Below, one piece after another: positions 7,023-15,920 of a stretch of DNA of 64,000 nt. The translations under genes were made by a program, and so were the position numbers. Within the stretch, counting starts at the first letter, position 1, and each line of letters starts with the position of its first letter. The notes below the pieces were generated by a model. It worked only from the letters and a program-made list of their open reading frames with translations. It was not told the origin of the DNA and did no database searches. Source of the DNA: Knoellia sp031844405 (lineage in GTDB: Bacteria > Actinomycetota > Actinomycetes > Actinomycetales > Dermatophilaceae). The DNA lies in assembly GCA_031844405.1 (NCBI GenBank), contig JAUZVC010000003.1, forward strand, positions 372,001 to 436,000, read 5' to 3'.

Positions 7023-9041
7023 ATGACCGACAGCACCCAGCCCGAGCCGCCACCCACGACGTCCGCCCGCCGGCGCCGTCGCCGGTGGTCCGCGGCGTCC
7101 GCGCTCCTCACGACGGCCGCGCTGCTCGCCGTCAGCACAGGCGCCACCGCCGCCAGCGCCGCGGCCCCGGCGGCCGCCCCGAAGCCCGTGACGACGACCT
7201 ACGAGAACCCGCTCGCACCGGTGGTCCCGGGCGACGGCACCGTCGACAGCTGCGCCGACCCCATGGTCATCCAGGGACAGGACGGCGAGACGATCGACGG
7301 CAAGCAGGTCTGGTACATGTACTGCACGACCGACCCGCTCAACGACGAGGACGTCGACGCCGACGGGAACCCGGTCTTCCACCGCATCCCGATGAACGTC
7401 TCGACCGACCTCGTCAACTGGACCTACGTCGGCGACGCGTTCCCACTCGACGGCGGTGACCTCCCGGCGTGGATCGACCCCACCGCTGCCTTCTGGGCTC
7501 CCGACGTCGTCTACTCCAGCGCGACCGACAGGTACTACCTCTTCACCACGGTCACCGAGACCACGGCCGCCGGCGGCGGGTCGGACACCTGCCGTGGCGA
7601 CAGCGCCATCGGCGTCGCCGTGGCCGACAGCCCGACCGGTCCGTGGGAGTGGGCCGACGAGCCGGTCGTGGCCCCACGCCGCGACCCCAACGGCGGCGAG
7701 TGCTCCTACTTCTGGACCTTCGACCCCGACGTCCTCGGTGACACCGTCACCGACGAGGGCATCCTCTACTACGGCTCCTACTACGGCGGCGTCTTCGCCA
7801 CGGCCGTCGACTTCACCGAGGCGGGAGTGACGGCCGCGACGGAGACGACCGCCGACGACACCCGCATCGCGATCGGCAACCGCTACGAGGGCACCAACGT
7901 CGTCTACAAGGACGGCTGGTACTACCTCTTCGCCTCGGCGACCAACTGCTGCAACGGTGCGCTCACCGGCTACAGCGTCTTCGTCGGCCGGTCCACCAGC
8001 CCGTTCGGGCCCTTCGTCGACAAGGAGGGCAACTCCTTCCTCGACGCCAACGTCGGTGGCACGCCGTTCCTCACCATGAACGGCAACCGCTGGATCGGCA
8101 CCGGGCACAACTCGGTCTTCGTCGACGAGGGCGGGCAGTGGTGGACCGTCTACCACGCGGTCGACCAGGCTGACCCGTTCTACGCCTTCCAGACCGGCTT
8201 CACGAAACGACCGGCCCTGCTCGACCCGGTCGACTGGGTGGACGGCTGGCCCGTGGTCAACGGCGGCTACATGGCCTCCGACACCAGGATGCCGGCACCT
8301 GCCGCGCAGCCGGGCGAGCGGACCCGCTACCGCCCCAAGCTCCTCAAGCCCGACACGGTCAACCGTCTTCGCGACCACGACGAGTTCTCGGGCAGCACGC
8401 TCGACGGGGACTGGTCCTGGGCGGAGGGACGGGTCGGCGACGCCACCGTCACCGACGGTGTCCTGCGATGGGAGGTCGAGCACACCGACCTCTACGTCGA
8501 CAGCAACACCGCCTCCGTGCTCGTGCGCGACGCCCCCTCGGGCGACTACGTGGTCGAGACGAAGGTGCGCCTCGAGGGACTGCCGGACGAGGGCTGCTGC
8601 TTCAACTACGCCCAGGCAGGGCTGGTCGTCTACGAGGACGACGACAACTTCGTCAAGCTCACCAGTGCCTCGATCTGGGAGACCCGCCAGACGGAGTTCG
8701 CCAAGGAGCTCAGCCCGGTGCCCGAGGGGTGGAGCCGCTACGGCAACACCGTCGTCGGTCCGCCCGGTGACGACTGGACCTACCTCCGCATCGTCGTCGA
8801 GCGCCTCACCGGAGCCGAGCAGGCGGCCGCGGGCGGCGACACCGAGCGCTACACGGCATACACGAGCCAGGACGGCACCACGTGGGTGCGCGGCGGCACG
8901 TGGACCCACAGCCTCGGCGAGGACGCACTCATCGGTCTCGTGTCGATGGGTGCCACCGACCAGGTGACGTCACCGATCACGGCGGAGTTCGACTACGTGC
9001 GGGTCTACGGCCTCAAGGGAACCGCTCGACCGCAGCCCTGA
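7023..9041 (+). CDS. secreted GH43 arabinan hydrolase with C-terminal sandwich domain
   Basis: Predicted extracellular endo- or exo-acting arabinanase that would supply oligosaccharides to the upstream transporter. After a poly-Arg start and a hydrophobic segment, a signal cleavage near residue 45 is likely. The propeller shows SCADPMV (general base), FWAPDVVY and RYEGTNVVY (catalytic Glu region). From about residue 455 a DEFSGSTLDGDWSW block starts a concanavalin-like domain of the type often fused to GH43 enzymes. The 672-residue length fits this architecture. ATG 7023 follows GAAGGA. Substrate (arabinan rather than xylan) is an inference. Confidence 0.88.
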   Translation: MTDSTQPEPPPTTSARRRRRRWSAASALLTTAALLAVSTGATAASAAAPAAAPKPVTTTYENPLAPVVPGDGTVDSCADPMVIQGQDGETIDGKQVWYMYCTTDPLNDEDVDADGNPVFHRIPMNVSTDLVNWTYVGDAFPLDGGDLPAWIDPTAAFWAPDVVYSSATDRYYLFTTVTETTAAGGGSDTCRGDSAIGVAVADSPTGPWEWADEPVVAPRRDPNGGECSYFWTFDPDVLGDTVTDEGILYYGSYYGGVFATAVDFTEAGVTAATETTADDTRIAIGNRYEGTNVVYKDGWYYLFASATNCCNGALTGYSVFVGRSTSPFGPFVDKEGNSFLDANVGGTPFLTMNGNRWIGTGHNSVFVDEGGQWWTVYHAVDQADPFYAFQTGFTKRPALLDPVDWVDGWPVVNGGYMASDTRMPAPAAQPGERTRYRPKLLKPDTVNRLRDHDEFSGSTLDGDWSWAEGRVGDATVTDGVLRWEVEHTDLYVDSNTASVLVRDAPSGDYVVETKVRLEGLPDEGCCFNYAQAGLVVYEDDDNFVKLTSASIWETRQTEFAKELSPVPEGWSRYGNTVVGPPGDDWTYLRIVVERLTGAEQAAAGGDTERYTAYTSQDGTTWVRGGTWTHSLGEDALIGLVSMGATDQVTSPITAEFDYVRVYGLKGTARPQP

Positions 9042-9066
9042 GCGCGCACCGGCGTCCGCCGTCTCC

Positions 9067-9315
9067 TCAGTGGAGGAAGCGGCGGACGTCGATGTGCTCG
9101 TGGCCCTCGTGGATGTGCTCGACCATGCGCTCGCGTACGGACGCGTCGAGGTCGATGCCGACCTCGGCCAACGCCGAGTCGAGCTCCTCGCGCACGGTCC
9201 CCTCGGTCGCGCCCTCCTGCCAGGAGAGCACCCGGTCCAGAACCGCCTGCAGGGCCTCGACCCGCGCCTCCTCGGTCTCCGCCGCCTGATCGTTGCCGTT
9301 CGCCGGTGTCGTCAT
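9067..9315 (-). CDS. small acidic hypothetical protein
   Basis: An 82-residue acidic protein with predicted helices and a His-rich C-terminus (HIHEGHEHIDVRRFLH). I do not recognise a family. The reading frame looks real: codon use matches its neighbours, and a TAGGGT -10 box (9322-9327) lies exactly six bases before ATG 9315, the same leaderless layout as several other genes here. It converges on the GH43 gene. The two histidine clusters might bind metal, but this is speculative. Confidence 0.65.
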   Translation of the reverse strand: MTTPANGNDQAAETEEARVEALQAVLDRVLSWQEGATEGTVREELDSALAEVGIDLDASVRERMVEHIHEGHEHIDVRRFLH

Positions 9316-9397
9316 CGCTCCACCCTAGGCGGCCGCTCCAGCCCTGTGCCGGTGAGCGTGAGGGGGCACCGCACGGACTGCGTCACACCGAGGTGCG

Positions 9398-11122
9398 TCA
9401 GGCGCCGTCGGCGAGCATCTGCGCGAGCTTGCGCTTGGGCACGCCGCCGAACTTCTCACGGACGCGGAGCACGTGGTTGCGGGCCGTGCCGATGGAGATG
9501 TGCAGCTCGTCCGCGATCTCCTGCGCCGTGTAGCCCTGCGCCGCAAGGGTCGCGACCTCGCGCTCACGGGTCGTGAGGCCGGCAGTGGCCACGAGCCGCT
9601 GGCTGGCCGGGACGGACGGCAGGTCGTGGCCCCGGTGCAGGCTCCGGTCGCGCAGCACGGCCGCCATGGACCGCTCGGCGCCATGGGCCTGGAACAGGTC
9701 GATGGCGCGCCGCCGCAGCGCGTTGCCGGTCGCCGTGTCCGGCGCGACCCCGGCGGCCGCGTGCAGCAGCCGGCCGACCGTCACCGGCTCGGGCAGGGCC
9801 GCGAACCGCTCCGCGGCCTCGAGAAGCAGCCCATGGCCCGCGGAGCCGCGGACGAGCCCCTCGACGGCGAGCCGCACGGCGGTGCCCCGGGGGTTGGTCG
9901 GCCACAGCGGCGCCATCCTCCCCAGCGCCGCCCTGGCGCCCTCTGAATCCTCCTGCGCCATGACGAGGACGAGGTCCTCCCACCCGAAGCGCACTCCCAT
10001 CCCGGCGGCCGTGTCGAGTGCCTTGTCGACGTCGCGCAGGGGGGACGGCTCCCGTCGCGCGATCCTGTGGGCGGCGCGCACGGACAGCGCCAGCCAGAGC
10101 ATCTGCTCGTCGAACTCGATGTGCCCGAGCGAGTCGTCGAGGACCTTGGGGTCGGGTCGGCCCTCGCGCTCCAGGGCCACGGCTCCCAGCACGATGCCGG
10201 CCATCCCCGTCGCCATCTGGGGCCGCCCGGCCCGCGCCGACCTCGCCGACGCCATCGCGGCGTCGAGGTCGCCGGTGCGCCACTGGACCAGGGCTTCGAC
10301 GGCCGCGAACTTGCGCGCCCACGTCGTGCCGTGGGCGAGCAGCTTGCCCTCGCGGGCGACGCGCCCGGCCAGGGCGTAGTCGCCGTGCCCGTATGCCGTG
10401 TGCGCCCAGTTGAACTGGTTGAGGCTGGCGATCTCGGCCGTCACCGCATCGGGGCTCGACGGGAGGACCTCGGCGGCGTCGCGCCAGTGCTCCAGCGCTT
10501 CGGGACGGTCGAGGTAGGTCTCGCAGCCGGCCAGCCGGCCGGCACAGAACGCGATGGCCCAGGGGTCCTTCGTGCGTCGCGCGAGGGCGAGACCCTCCCT
10601 GCCGACCGTCACGCGGTAGTCCCCGCTCAGCCCGTCCTCCCGGGGCCAGCACAGCTCACCCAGCGTCACGGCCTGGCCGCGGATGTCGCCTGCCAGCCGG
10701 AACTCCGACAGCGCGCGCATGAGGATGTCCGGAGTCTCGGCAGCCGTCCCCGCCCGGCCGCGGGTGAAGAGCAGTGCCCCGCGCGCGTCCGGGGAGGCCA
10801 CCTGCTCGGCCAAGGTCTCGAGGAAGGGGTGGGCGTCGATGAGCTCACTGCCCCACGCGCTCACGACGACCGCGAGCTCGCCGATGGCGACGCGGTCGTC
10901 GTCCCGGGCGTCGGCGGGCAGGGCCGCAGCGGTCCGGACGAGCAGGTCGAGGGCGGCCCGGGTCTCACCGCGCAGGCCCAGTCCCTCGGCCTCGCGCAGG
11001 ACCGGGCGCAGGGCGGGGGAGACGGTGCCGGCGAACGAGGCCAAGGCCGAACGGGACGAGACCCGCCTGCGGCCCGTCGGCGCGGACTGCCGACGTGGAG
11101 CAAGGGGGGTCTGAGCGGCCAT
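9398..11122 (-). CDS. LuxR-type transcriptional regulator with long helical sensor region
   Basis: The last 65 residues form a LuxR/GerE helix-turn-helix (LTTREREVATLAAQGYTAQEIADELHIS in part, then GTARNHVLRVREKFG). The preceding ~490 residues are alpha-helical and TPR-like, with no Walker motif or receiver domain, so this is not a typical LAL/MalT protein or response regulator. ATG 11122 is chosen because TATCCT (11129-11134 on the plus strand) lies six bases upstream, indicating a leaderless mRNA; the frame is open further upstream. It is divergent from the secreted metalloprotease and may control it, which is inferred from position only. Confidence 0.82.
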   Translation of the reverse strand: MAAQTPLAPRRQSAPTGRRRVSSRSALASFAGTVSPALRPVLREAEGLGLRGETRAALDLLVRTAAALPADARDDDRVAIGELAVVVSAWGSELIDAHPFLETLAEQVASPDARGALLFTRGRAGTAAETPDILMRALSEFRLAGDIRGQAVTLGELCWPREDGLSGDYRVTVGREGLALARRTKDPWAIAFCAGRLAGCETYLDRPEALEHWRDAAEVLPSSPDAVTAEIASLNQFNWAHTAYGHGDYALAGRVAREGKLLAHGTTWARKFAAVEALVQWRTGDLDAAMASARSARAGRPQMATGMAGIVLGAVALEREGRPDPKVLDDSLGHIEFDEQMLWLALSVRAAHRIARREPSPLRDVDKALDTAAGMGVRFGWEDLVLVMAQEDSEGARAALGRMAPLWPTNPRGTAVRLAVEGLVRGSAGHGLLLEAAERFAALPEPVTVGRLLHAAAGVAPDTATGNALRRRAIDLFQAHGAERSMAAVLRDRSLHRGHDLPSVPASQRLVATAGLTTREREVATLAAQGYTAQEIADELHISIGTARNHVLRVREKFGGVPKRKLAQMLADGA

Positions 11123-11229
11123 GTGACGAGGATATAGGCAGTTTTGACAGGTCCGCGCCGGCCTGTGGAGGGCGTTTGCTTGTCCTCTGGCACGCACCCC
11201 CTGACGTGCCACGTCTGTGGAGGATGTCC

Positions 11230-14200
11230 ATGCGATCCATGACCTCGAGGGCCGTGGCCCTCTCGACCGCCGCCGTGGTGGTCGCCGCGTTCGCCGCAAC
11301 AGGCCAGGCGTCGGCGTCGACCCCCGGGAACACCACCCTGGAACCACCGTCGAGCGGCAGCACGAGCCGGGTGACCTGGACCGGCGGCCCCTACACCGGC
11401 GCCGTGCTGGCGCCGGAGTCCTGCACGGCCACGACGTGCGACTCGCACACCGTGGACCTCAGGATCCCGGCGGACCACTGGGACTCGCACGAGGGTGGGG
11501 TGGAGGTCGCGATCAGCTGGGCCTCGGCCTCCGACGACTACGACCTCTACGTCGACGACGCCTCCGGGCGCCAGATCGGCTCCAGCGCCGCCGGCAACAC
11601 GACGAGCGAGTCGGTCGACCTGGGCACCCTCGCGCCCGGCTCCTACACGGTCCGGGTCGTCCCCTACGCCACCGCCGGCTCGAGCTACACCGGGACCGCG
11701 ACCCTCGAGGCTACGGCGCTTCCGACGGGCATGAAGTACCCGGAGTCCCGCAAGGCGGTCGAGGACGAGCTCGTCGTCGACTACCCGCTCAACGTCGTGT
11801 TCGTCGGCCGGCGCCCGACCGCCGCCGAGGTCGCCGAGCTCAAGCACTGGACTCCCGCGAAGTACCGCCCGACGGTGTCGACGAAGACGTCCGCCTCGGG
11901 GGAGCTGACCCAGGTCGGCGCGGGGCTGCTCAACTGGAACAAGGACCACTTCGAGGGCACCCCCTACTTCCAGGGCATCACCTACAACTACAAGATCAAC
12001 GTGCTCGCGGCCTCCGACGACTACGCCAAGGCGCTGTTCCAGGTCGCCGAGAACGCCACGGCCAAGGCCCAGACCTACCACGCCGGTGCCGCGAGTGCCC
12101 GCACCGCGAACCAGGTCAAGTACGACGCCGCCTTCGGCGCCCACCGGGTCACCGCCAAGGGCGGCGACCCGGCATACAAGGTCACCGACCCGGCGAAGAC
12201 CGACCTCGTCGACGCCTACGCCGTGGAGGACTGGATCTTCCAGAGCCGCTACGACGCGAAGTGGGCGTGCGCCTTCACCAACCTCGAGACCGGCGCGTGC
12301 TCGAACCCCTCGGTCGTCAACCCGGACAAGGGCGCCTACCACGACCCGTACTACGACAAGAACGGACTCAACCTCGACCGGATGCCGCAGGGCCCGAATC
12401 AGGGGTCGTCGTTCTTCTTCCTCGACACGTTCACGCCCGACTACGCCAAGGACTACTTCCGTCCGAACGCCTACCACACCTACGGCACCGACAAGGTCAT
12501 CGACGGCGGCATCGTCCCCAAGCCCGTCGAGGACGGCGGCTCGTGGCGGATCACCGACCCCGACACCGGCGACTGGGACGGCATCGACTACGCCCGCACG
12601 TGGGGTGGCCGCTACCGCTTCCACTTCATCGACCTGGGCGCGGCCCCCAACGACTTCGAGGCGGCCACCTGGGCCGGGCGTGGGCTGGGCATGTCGAGCG
12701 ACTACCCGCACGGCGACCCGCCGGTGTGGCAGTACGCGTCCGACCCGCTGTGGAAGCAGCAGGGCGACACCTGCGCGACCGACGGCACCCCCGTCGCAGG
12801 GATGGACCTGCCGTACAACAACAACACCCCGTGCCGCATGATGCCGCGCCTCGCGCGCGACATCGCCTACGGCCTCTTCTTCCGCTCGACGGCAGGGTTC
12901 CTCTACCGGCCGATCCCGCGCGGTGACACCTACTGGCTCGCGGTCTCGAACTGGACCGACTTCTACTCACGCCCGCAGTGGGTCAACGGCCAGCTCACCA
13001 ACGCGCCGTACTACGGCACCTGGTGGACCGACATGGACAAGCTCTACAAGATCGGCGACGTCTCCGGCGGCACCAAGCAGGACGACACCCTGCGCTGGCT
13101 GTCCTCGGCGACCCCCTACGCCCGGTGGGTCGGCCGCAAGAACGAGACGATCCCGCTCTACGACCCCACGAACAACCAGCCCACGGGCGAGGTGCTCGAC
13201 ACCTCTCCCAAGTACGCCGACCTGCCGGCCCCCTCGCACCACGTCCAGACCAAGGACGGTGCCACCCGGGTGCCCGAGCCGCTCCACGACGGGCACGACC
13301 ACCACGCCCACTACGGCGACAAGAGCGTCAACCTCACCGCCGTCCAGGAGGCCCTCGAGAAGGCCAAGGCCACGGGCTCGGGCCTCGGCCCCGGCTACGA
13401 CGGTGCGGTCTCGCACGAGTCGTTCCGCGACTTCATCGACGCCCACCCCGACGGGATCGCGGACCAGGTCGAGGGCGTCAACACGATCCCCGCGATCAAC
13501 GTCGTCTTCGAGAAGGCCTTCACCTGGGCCCTTCCGGCGATCGTCGGCGGCATCGCCGTCGGCACCGCGGACGGCGAGGCCTGGGGTGTCATGAACAACG
13601 TCAACGACCGCTTCAAGTCGAGCGCGTCGCACTACCCGGGTGTCCAGCCCGGTGACGCCCCCGGCTCCAAGCGCTCGATGACCGACACCTCGCTCCCGAC
13701 GCAGGACAGCGGCGGTGGGTTCAGCTACACCATCGAGCACGAGGCCGCCCACAACCTCGGCCTCAGCCACCCGCACGACGGCTCCTACGGCGTCGACCGG
13801 TGCCCCGCGGGACACCCGCAGGCCGGGCAGTGGGAGTGCTACTGGCAGGGCCTGGGCTGGATGTACGACGTCTCGGCCGCGCCGACGACGTACGCGATGT
13901 CCTACCGCCCCTACGAGGTCGAGGACCAGGACCAGCTCCAGCGAGGACACACCGCCGAGTACCTCATCGGCGCCCAGGACGCGCTGCGCGAGCGCCTCTC
14001 CGACGAGGCGGCCGCCGGCCGCACCGCACCCTCGGACGGCTGGACCGCCGACTTCTCCCGGATGAAGCAGTGGCGCACGCAGGCCGGTGAGCTCTTCCGC
14101 AAGGGTGACTACCTGCACTCCGAGTACGCCGCCCGAAACGCGGCCCTCGCGGCCCGGGGCGTGCCGCAGACCGCGGCCAACACCTCGGCTCCCAAGCTCC

Positions 14201-15072
14201 TCGAGGCCGGCCAGGTGTTCTACTTCACCGTCAACCCGCAGGGCGACGGCCGACCGGCGGCCGTCGCGAACCTCAAGCCGACCTCGGTCACCGCGGCTCA
14301 GCCGGAGCGCAAGCAGACCACGCTGTCGGTGGCGGTGACCAACGCCGGCGACGCCGCGGCTGCCGGGGTGGTCGTCGAGCTCTTCGACGGGTCGACCTCC
14401 CTCGGGCGGACCGCACCGGTCGATCTCGCCGCCGGCGCCAGCACCACGGTCACCAAGGTGTGGGACACCAAGGGCGTCCAGGGCGACCGTGCGCTGCGCG
14501 TCGTCGTCGACCCGGCCAACGCCGTCAAGGAGTCGAGCGAGACCGACAACGCGCTGACCCGCACGGTGACGATCCGGGGCAACCGGGTGGTCAACGGGTC
14601 CTACGAGGCGTCGGCGAACGACACGTCGCCCGATGGCTGGACCTCGTCGGGTTCGACGACGTACGACGACACCGGCGCCCACGCCACCGACGGCCAGTCG
14701 GCGGTCGGCCTCACCGGCGGACTCACCGGCGGCAGCTGGTCGAGTGCTCCGGTGGACGTCGCCGCCGGGTCGACGTACTCCCTGGCCATGTCCGCCACGG
14801 GTGCCGCGCCGGCGCTCTCGGCGACGTTCCTCGACAGCACGGGCAAGGTCGTGAGCAAGATCGCGGCGGTCGACGTGGTGGTGAGCAAGATCGACGAGTC
14901 GGTGAGCAAGATCGACCAGTCGGTGAGCAAGATCAGCAGTGGTGCGGTAAGCAAGATCAGCGGTTCCCTGACAGTCCCTGCAGGCGCATCGCGGGTCGTG
15001 CTCACGGCCACGGCCCCGGCCACCCTGCCGGCCGGGTCGACCATCTGGGTCGACGACGTGTGGCTCTGGTGA
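11230..15072 (+). CDS. large secreted metzincin-type metalloprotease with CARDB-like domain
   Basis: A 1280-residue exported protein. Order: signal peptide (about residues 1-27); a PPC-like beta domain to about residue 165 (YDLYVDDASG, APGSYTVRVVPY); a long region I do not recognise; a zinc site HEAAHNLGLSH at residues 837-847, matching the metzincin HExxHxxGxxH pattern, followed by a Met-containing turn (TYAMSYRPY); a CARDB-like domain around residue 1020-1110; then a C-terminal beta domain with a VSKI repeat. ATG 11230 is preferred because GGAGG (11219-11223) sits six bases before it; ATG 11224 abuts that site. Role is probably extracellular protein degradation. Confidence 0.85.
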   Translation: MRSMTSRAVALSTAAVVVAAFAATGQASASTPGNTTLEPPSSGSTSRVTWTGGPYTGAVLAPESCTATTCDSHTVDLRIPADHWDSHEGGVEVAISWASASDDYDLYVDDASGRQIGSSAAGNTTSESVDLGTLAPGSYTVRVVPYATAGSSYTGTATLEATALPTGMKYPESRKAVEDELVVDYPLNVVFVGRRPTAAEVAELKHWTPAKYRPTVSTKTSASGELTQVGAGLLNWNKDHFEGTPYFQGITYNYKINVLAASDDYAKALFQVAENATAKAQTYHAGAASARTANQVKYDAAFGAHRVTAKGGDPAYKVTDPAKTDLVDAYAVEDWIFQSRYDAKWACAFTNLETGACSNPSVVNPDKGAYHDPYYDKNGLNLDRMPQGPNQGSSFFFLDTFTPDYAKDYFRPNAYHTYGTDKVIDGGIVPKPVEDGGSWRITDPDTGDWDGIDYARTWGGRYRFHFIDLGAAPNDFEAATWAGRGLGMSSDYPHGDPPVWQYASDPLWKQQGDTCATDGTPVAGMDLPYNNNTPCRMMPRLARDIAYGLFFRSTAGFLYRPIPRGDTYWLAVSNWTDFYSRPQWVNGQLTNAPYYGTWWTDMDKLYKIGDVSGGTKQDDTLRWLSSATPYARWVGRKNETIPLYDPTNNQPTGEVLDTSPKYADLPAPSHHVQTKDGATRVPEPLHDGHDHHAHYGDKSVNLTAVQEALEKAKATGSGLGPGYDGAVSHESFRDFIDAHPDGIADQVEGVNTIPAINVVFEKAFTWALPAIVGGIAVGTADGEAWGVMNNVNDRFKSSASHYPGVQPGDAPGSKRSMTDTSLPTQDSGGGFSYTIEHEAAHNLGLSHPHDGSYGVDRCPAGHPQAGQWECYWQGLGWMYDVSAAPTTYAMSYRPYEVEDQDQLQRGHTAEYLIGAQDALRERLSDEAAAGRTAPSDGWTADFSRMKQWRTQAGELFRKGDYLHSEYAARNAALAARGVPQTAANTSAPKLLEAGQVFYFTVNPQGDGRPAAVANLKPTSVTAAQPERKQTTLSVAVTNAGDAAAAGVVVELFDGSTSLGRTAPVDLAAGASTTVTKVWDTKGVQGDRALRVVVDPANAVKESSETDNALTRTVTIRGNRVVNGSYEASANDTSPDGWTSSGSTTYDDTGAHATDGQSAVGLTGGLTGGSWSSAPVDVAAGSTYSLAMSATGAAPALSATFLDSTGKVVSKIAAVDVVVSKIDESVSKIDQSVSKISSGAVSKISGSLTVPAGASRVVLTATAPATLPAGSTIWVDDVWLW
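14851..14961 (+). repeat. in-frame GTGAGCAAGATC repeats (VSKI motif)
   Basis: Five copies of GTGAGCAAGATC (the last GTAAGCAAGATC) begin at 14851, 14881, 14902, 14923 and 14947. They encode VSKI every 7-10 residues inside the C-terminal domain of the metalloprotease. The two middle intervals are exactly 21 bases, so slippage or recent duplication is likely. Confidence 0.9.
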
Positions 15073-15103
15073 GACCCGCGGCGTCCTGACCCCGATGGCG
15101 CCA

Positions 15104-15150
15104 AGCCCACGGGACCAGCGGTGTCCTCCACCCCGCCGGTCCCGTGGGCT
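15104..15150 (+). terminator. hairpin terminator after the metalloprotease gene
   Basis: AGCCCACGGGACC (15104-15116) pairs perfectly with GGTCCCGTGGGCT (15138-15150), a 13-bp stem with a 21-base loop, 31 bases after the stop codon. No T-run follows, which is common in high-GC actinobacteria. Confidence 0.65.
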
Positions 15151-15181
15151 CTGGTGCGTCCCGGCGACATAGGGTCCTGCT

Positions 15182-15784
15182 GTGGCCACGCATCCCACCA
15201 TCGGAGTCCTCGCCGTCCAGGGTGACGTGCGCGAGCACGTCCGCGCGCTCGAGTCGGCGGGCGCGACGGCGGTCCCCGTCCGGCGCCCGGGCGAGGTCGA
15301 GGTTCTCGACGGCCTCGTCATCCCCGGCGGGGAGTCGACGACGATGGACAAGCTCTGCCGGATCTTCGAGCTGCGCGACCCGCTCGTCGAGCGGCTGCGT
15401 GCCGGGCTTCCGGCCTACGGCTCGTGCGCCGGCATGATCATGCTCGCCGACCGCATCCTCGACGGCCACCGCGACCAGCAGACCCTCGGCGGTCTCGACA
15501 TCACCGTGCGCCGCAACGCCTTCGGTCGCCAGGTCGACTCCTTCGAGGAGGACCTGCGCATCCGCGAGCTCGGACCCGAGCCGGTGCGCGCGGTCTTCAT
15601 CCGCGCCCCGTGGGTCGAGGAGGTGGGGGAGGGCGTGCAGGTCCTCGCGAGCGTCCACGTCGGGGGAGCCGACCACCCGGTCGCCGTGCGCGAGGGCAAC
15701 GTCCTCGCCACGAGCTTCCACCCCGAGGTCACCGGTGACCACCGCTTCCACCAGCTCTTCGTCGACGTCGTCCGCCACGCCTGA
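15182..15784 (+). CDS. pdxT: pyridoxal 5'-phosphate synthase glutaminase subunit PdxT
   Basis: Glutaminase that hydrolyses glutamine and channels ammonia to PdxS for PLP synthesis. The class-I amidotransferase triad is visible: nucleophile Cys82 in GSCAGM, and His-Glu in SFHPEVTGD near the C-terminus; the GGEST loop is also present. Length (200 residues) is typical. GTG 15182 lies six bases after a TAGGGT box (15170-15175), so the mRNA is probably leaderless. PdxS, usually immediately upstream, is not here; the metalloprotease occupies that place. Confidence 0.95.
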   Translation: MATHPTIGVLAVQGDVREHVRALESAGATAVPVRRPGEVEVLDGLVIPGGESTTMDKLCRIFELRDPLVERLRAGLPAYGSCAGMIMLADRILDGHRDQQTLGGLDITVRRNAFGRQVDSFEEDLRIRELGPEPVRAVFIRAPWVEEVGEGVQVLASVHVGGADHPVAVREGNVLATSFHPEVTGDHRFHQLFVDVVRHA

Positions 15785-15814
15785 CCCTCCGGCGTGCGTC
15801 CGGCAGGGCGGTGG

Positions 15815-15871
15815 GTATGCCGTCACCTCGCCGGACGTTGCAGCTCACGCGGACGGGAGCGGACGGCATAC
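15815..15871. repeat. inverted pair of the ACGGCATAC motif
   Basis: GTATGCCGTC at 15815-15824 and GACGGCATAC at 15862-15871 form a perfect 10-base inverted repeat, 37 bases apart, in the pdxT-yebC gap. The right copy ends four bases before TAGGAT (15876-15881), the likely -10 box of yebC. The motif recurs throughout the window. Confidence 0.85.
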
Positions 15872-15920
15872 GACATAGGATCGACGCCGGACCTGCACGT
15901 TGACAGCACGAGGAGACACC

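Noticed and set aside
14851..14961. CRISPR-like short repeats
   Set aside because: Repeats are in frame inside a protease gene, with 9-18-base spacers and no cas genes; they encode VSKI.
12967..15351. 794-residue open frame antisense to the metalloprotease and pdxT
   Set aside because: It spans two real genes and a terminator, has no recognisable domain and shows shadow-type Arg/Gly/Val composition.
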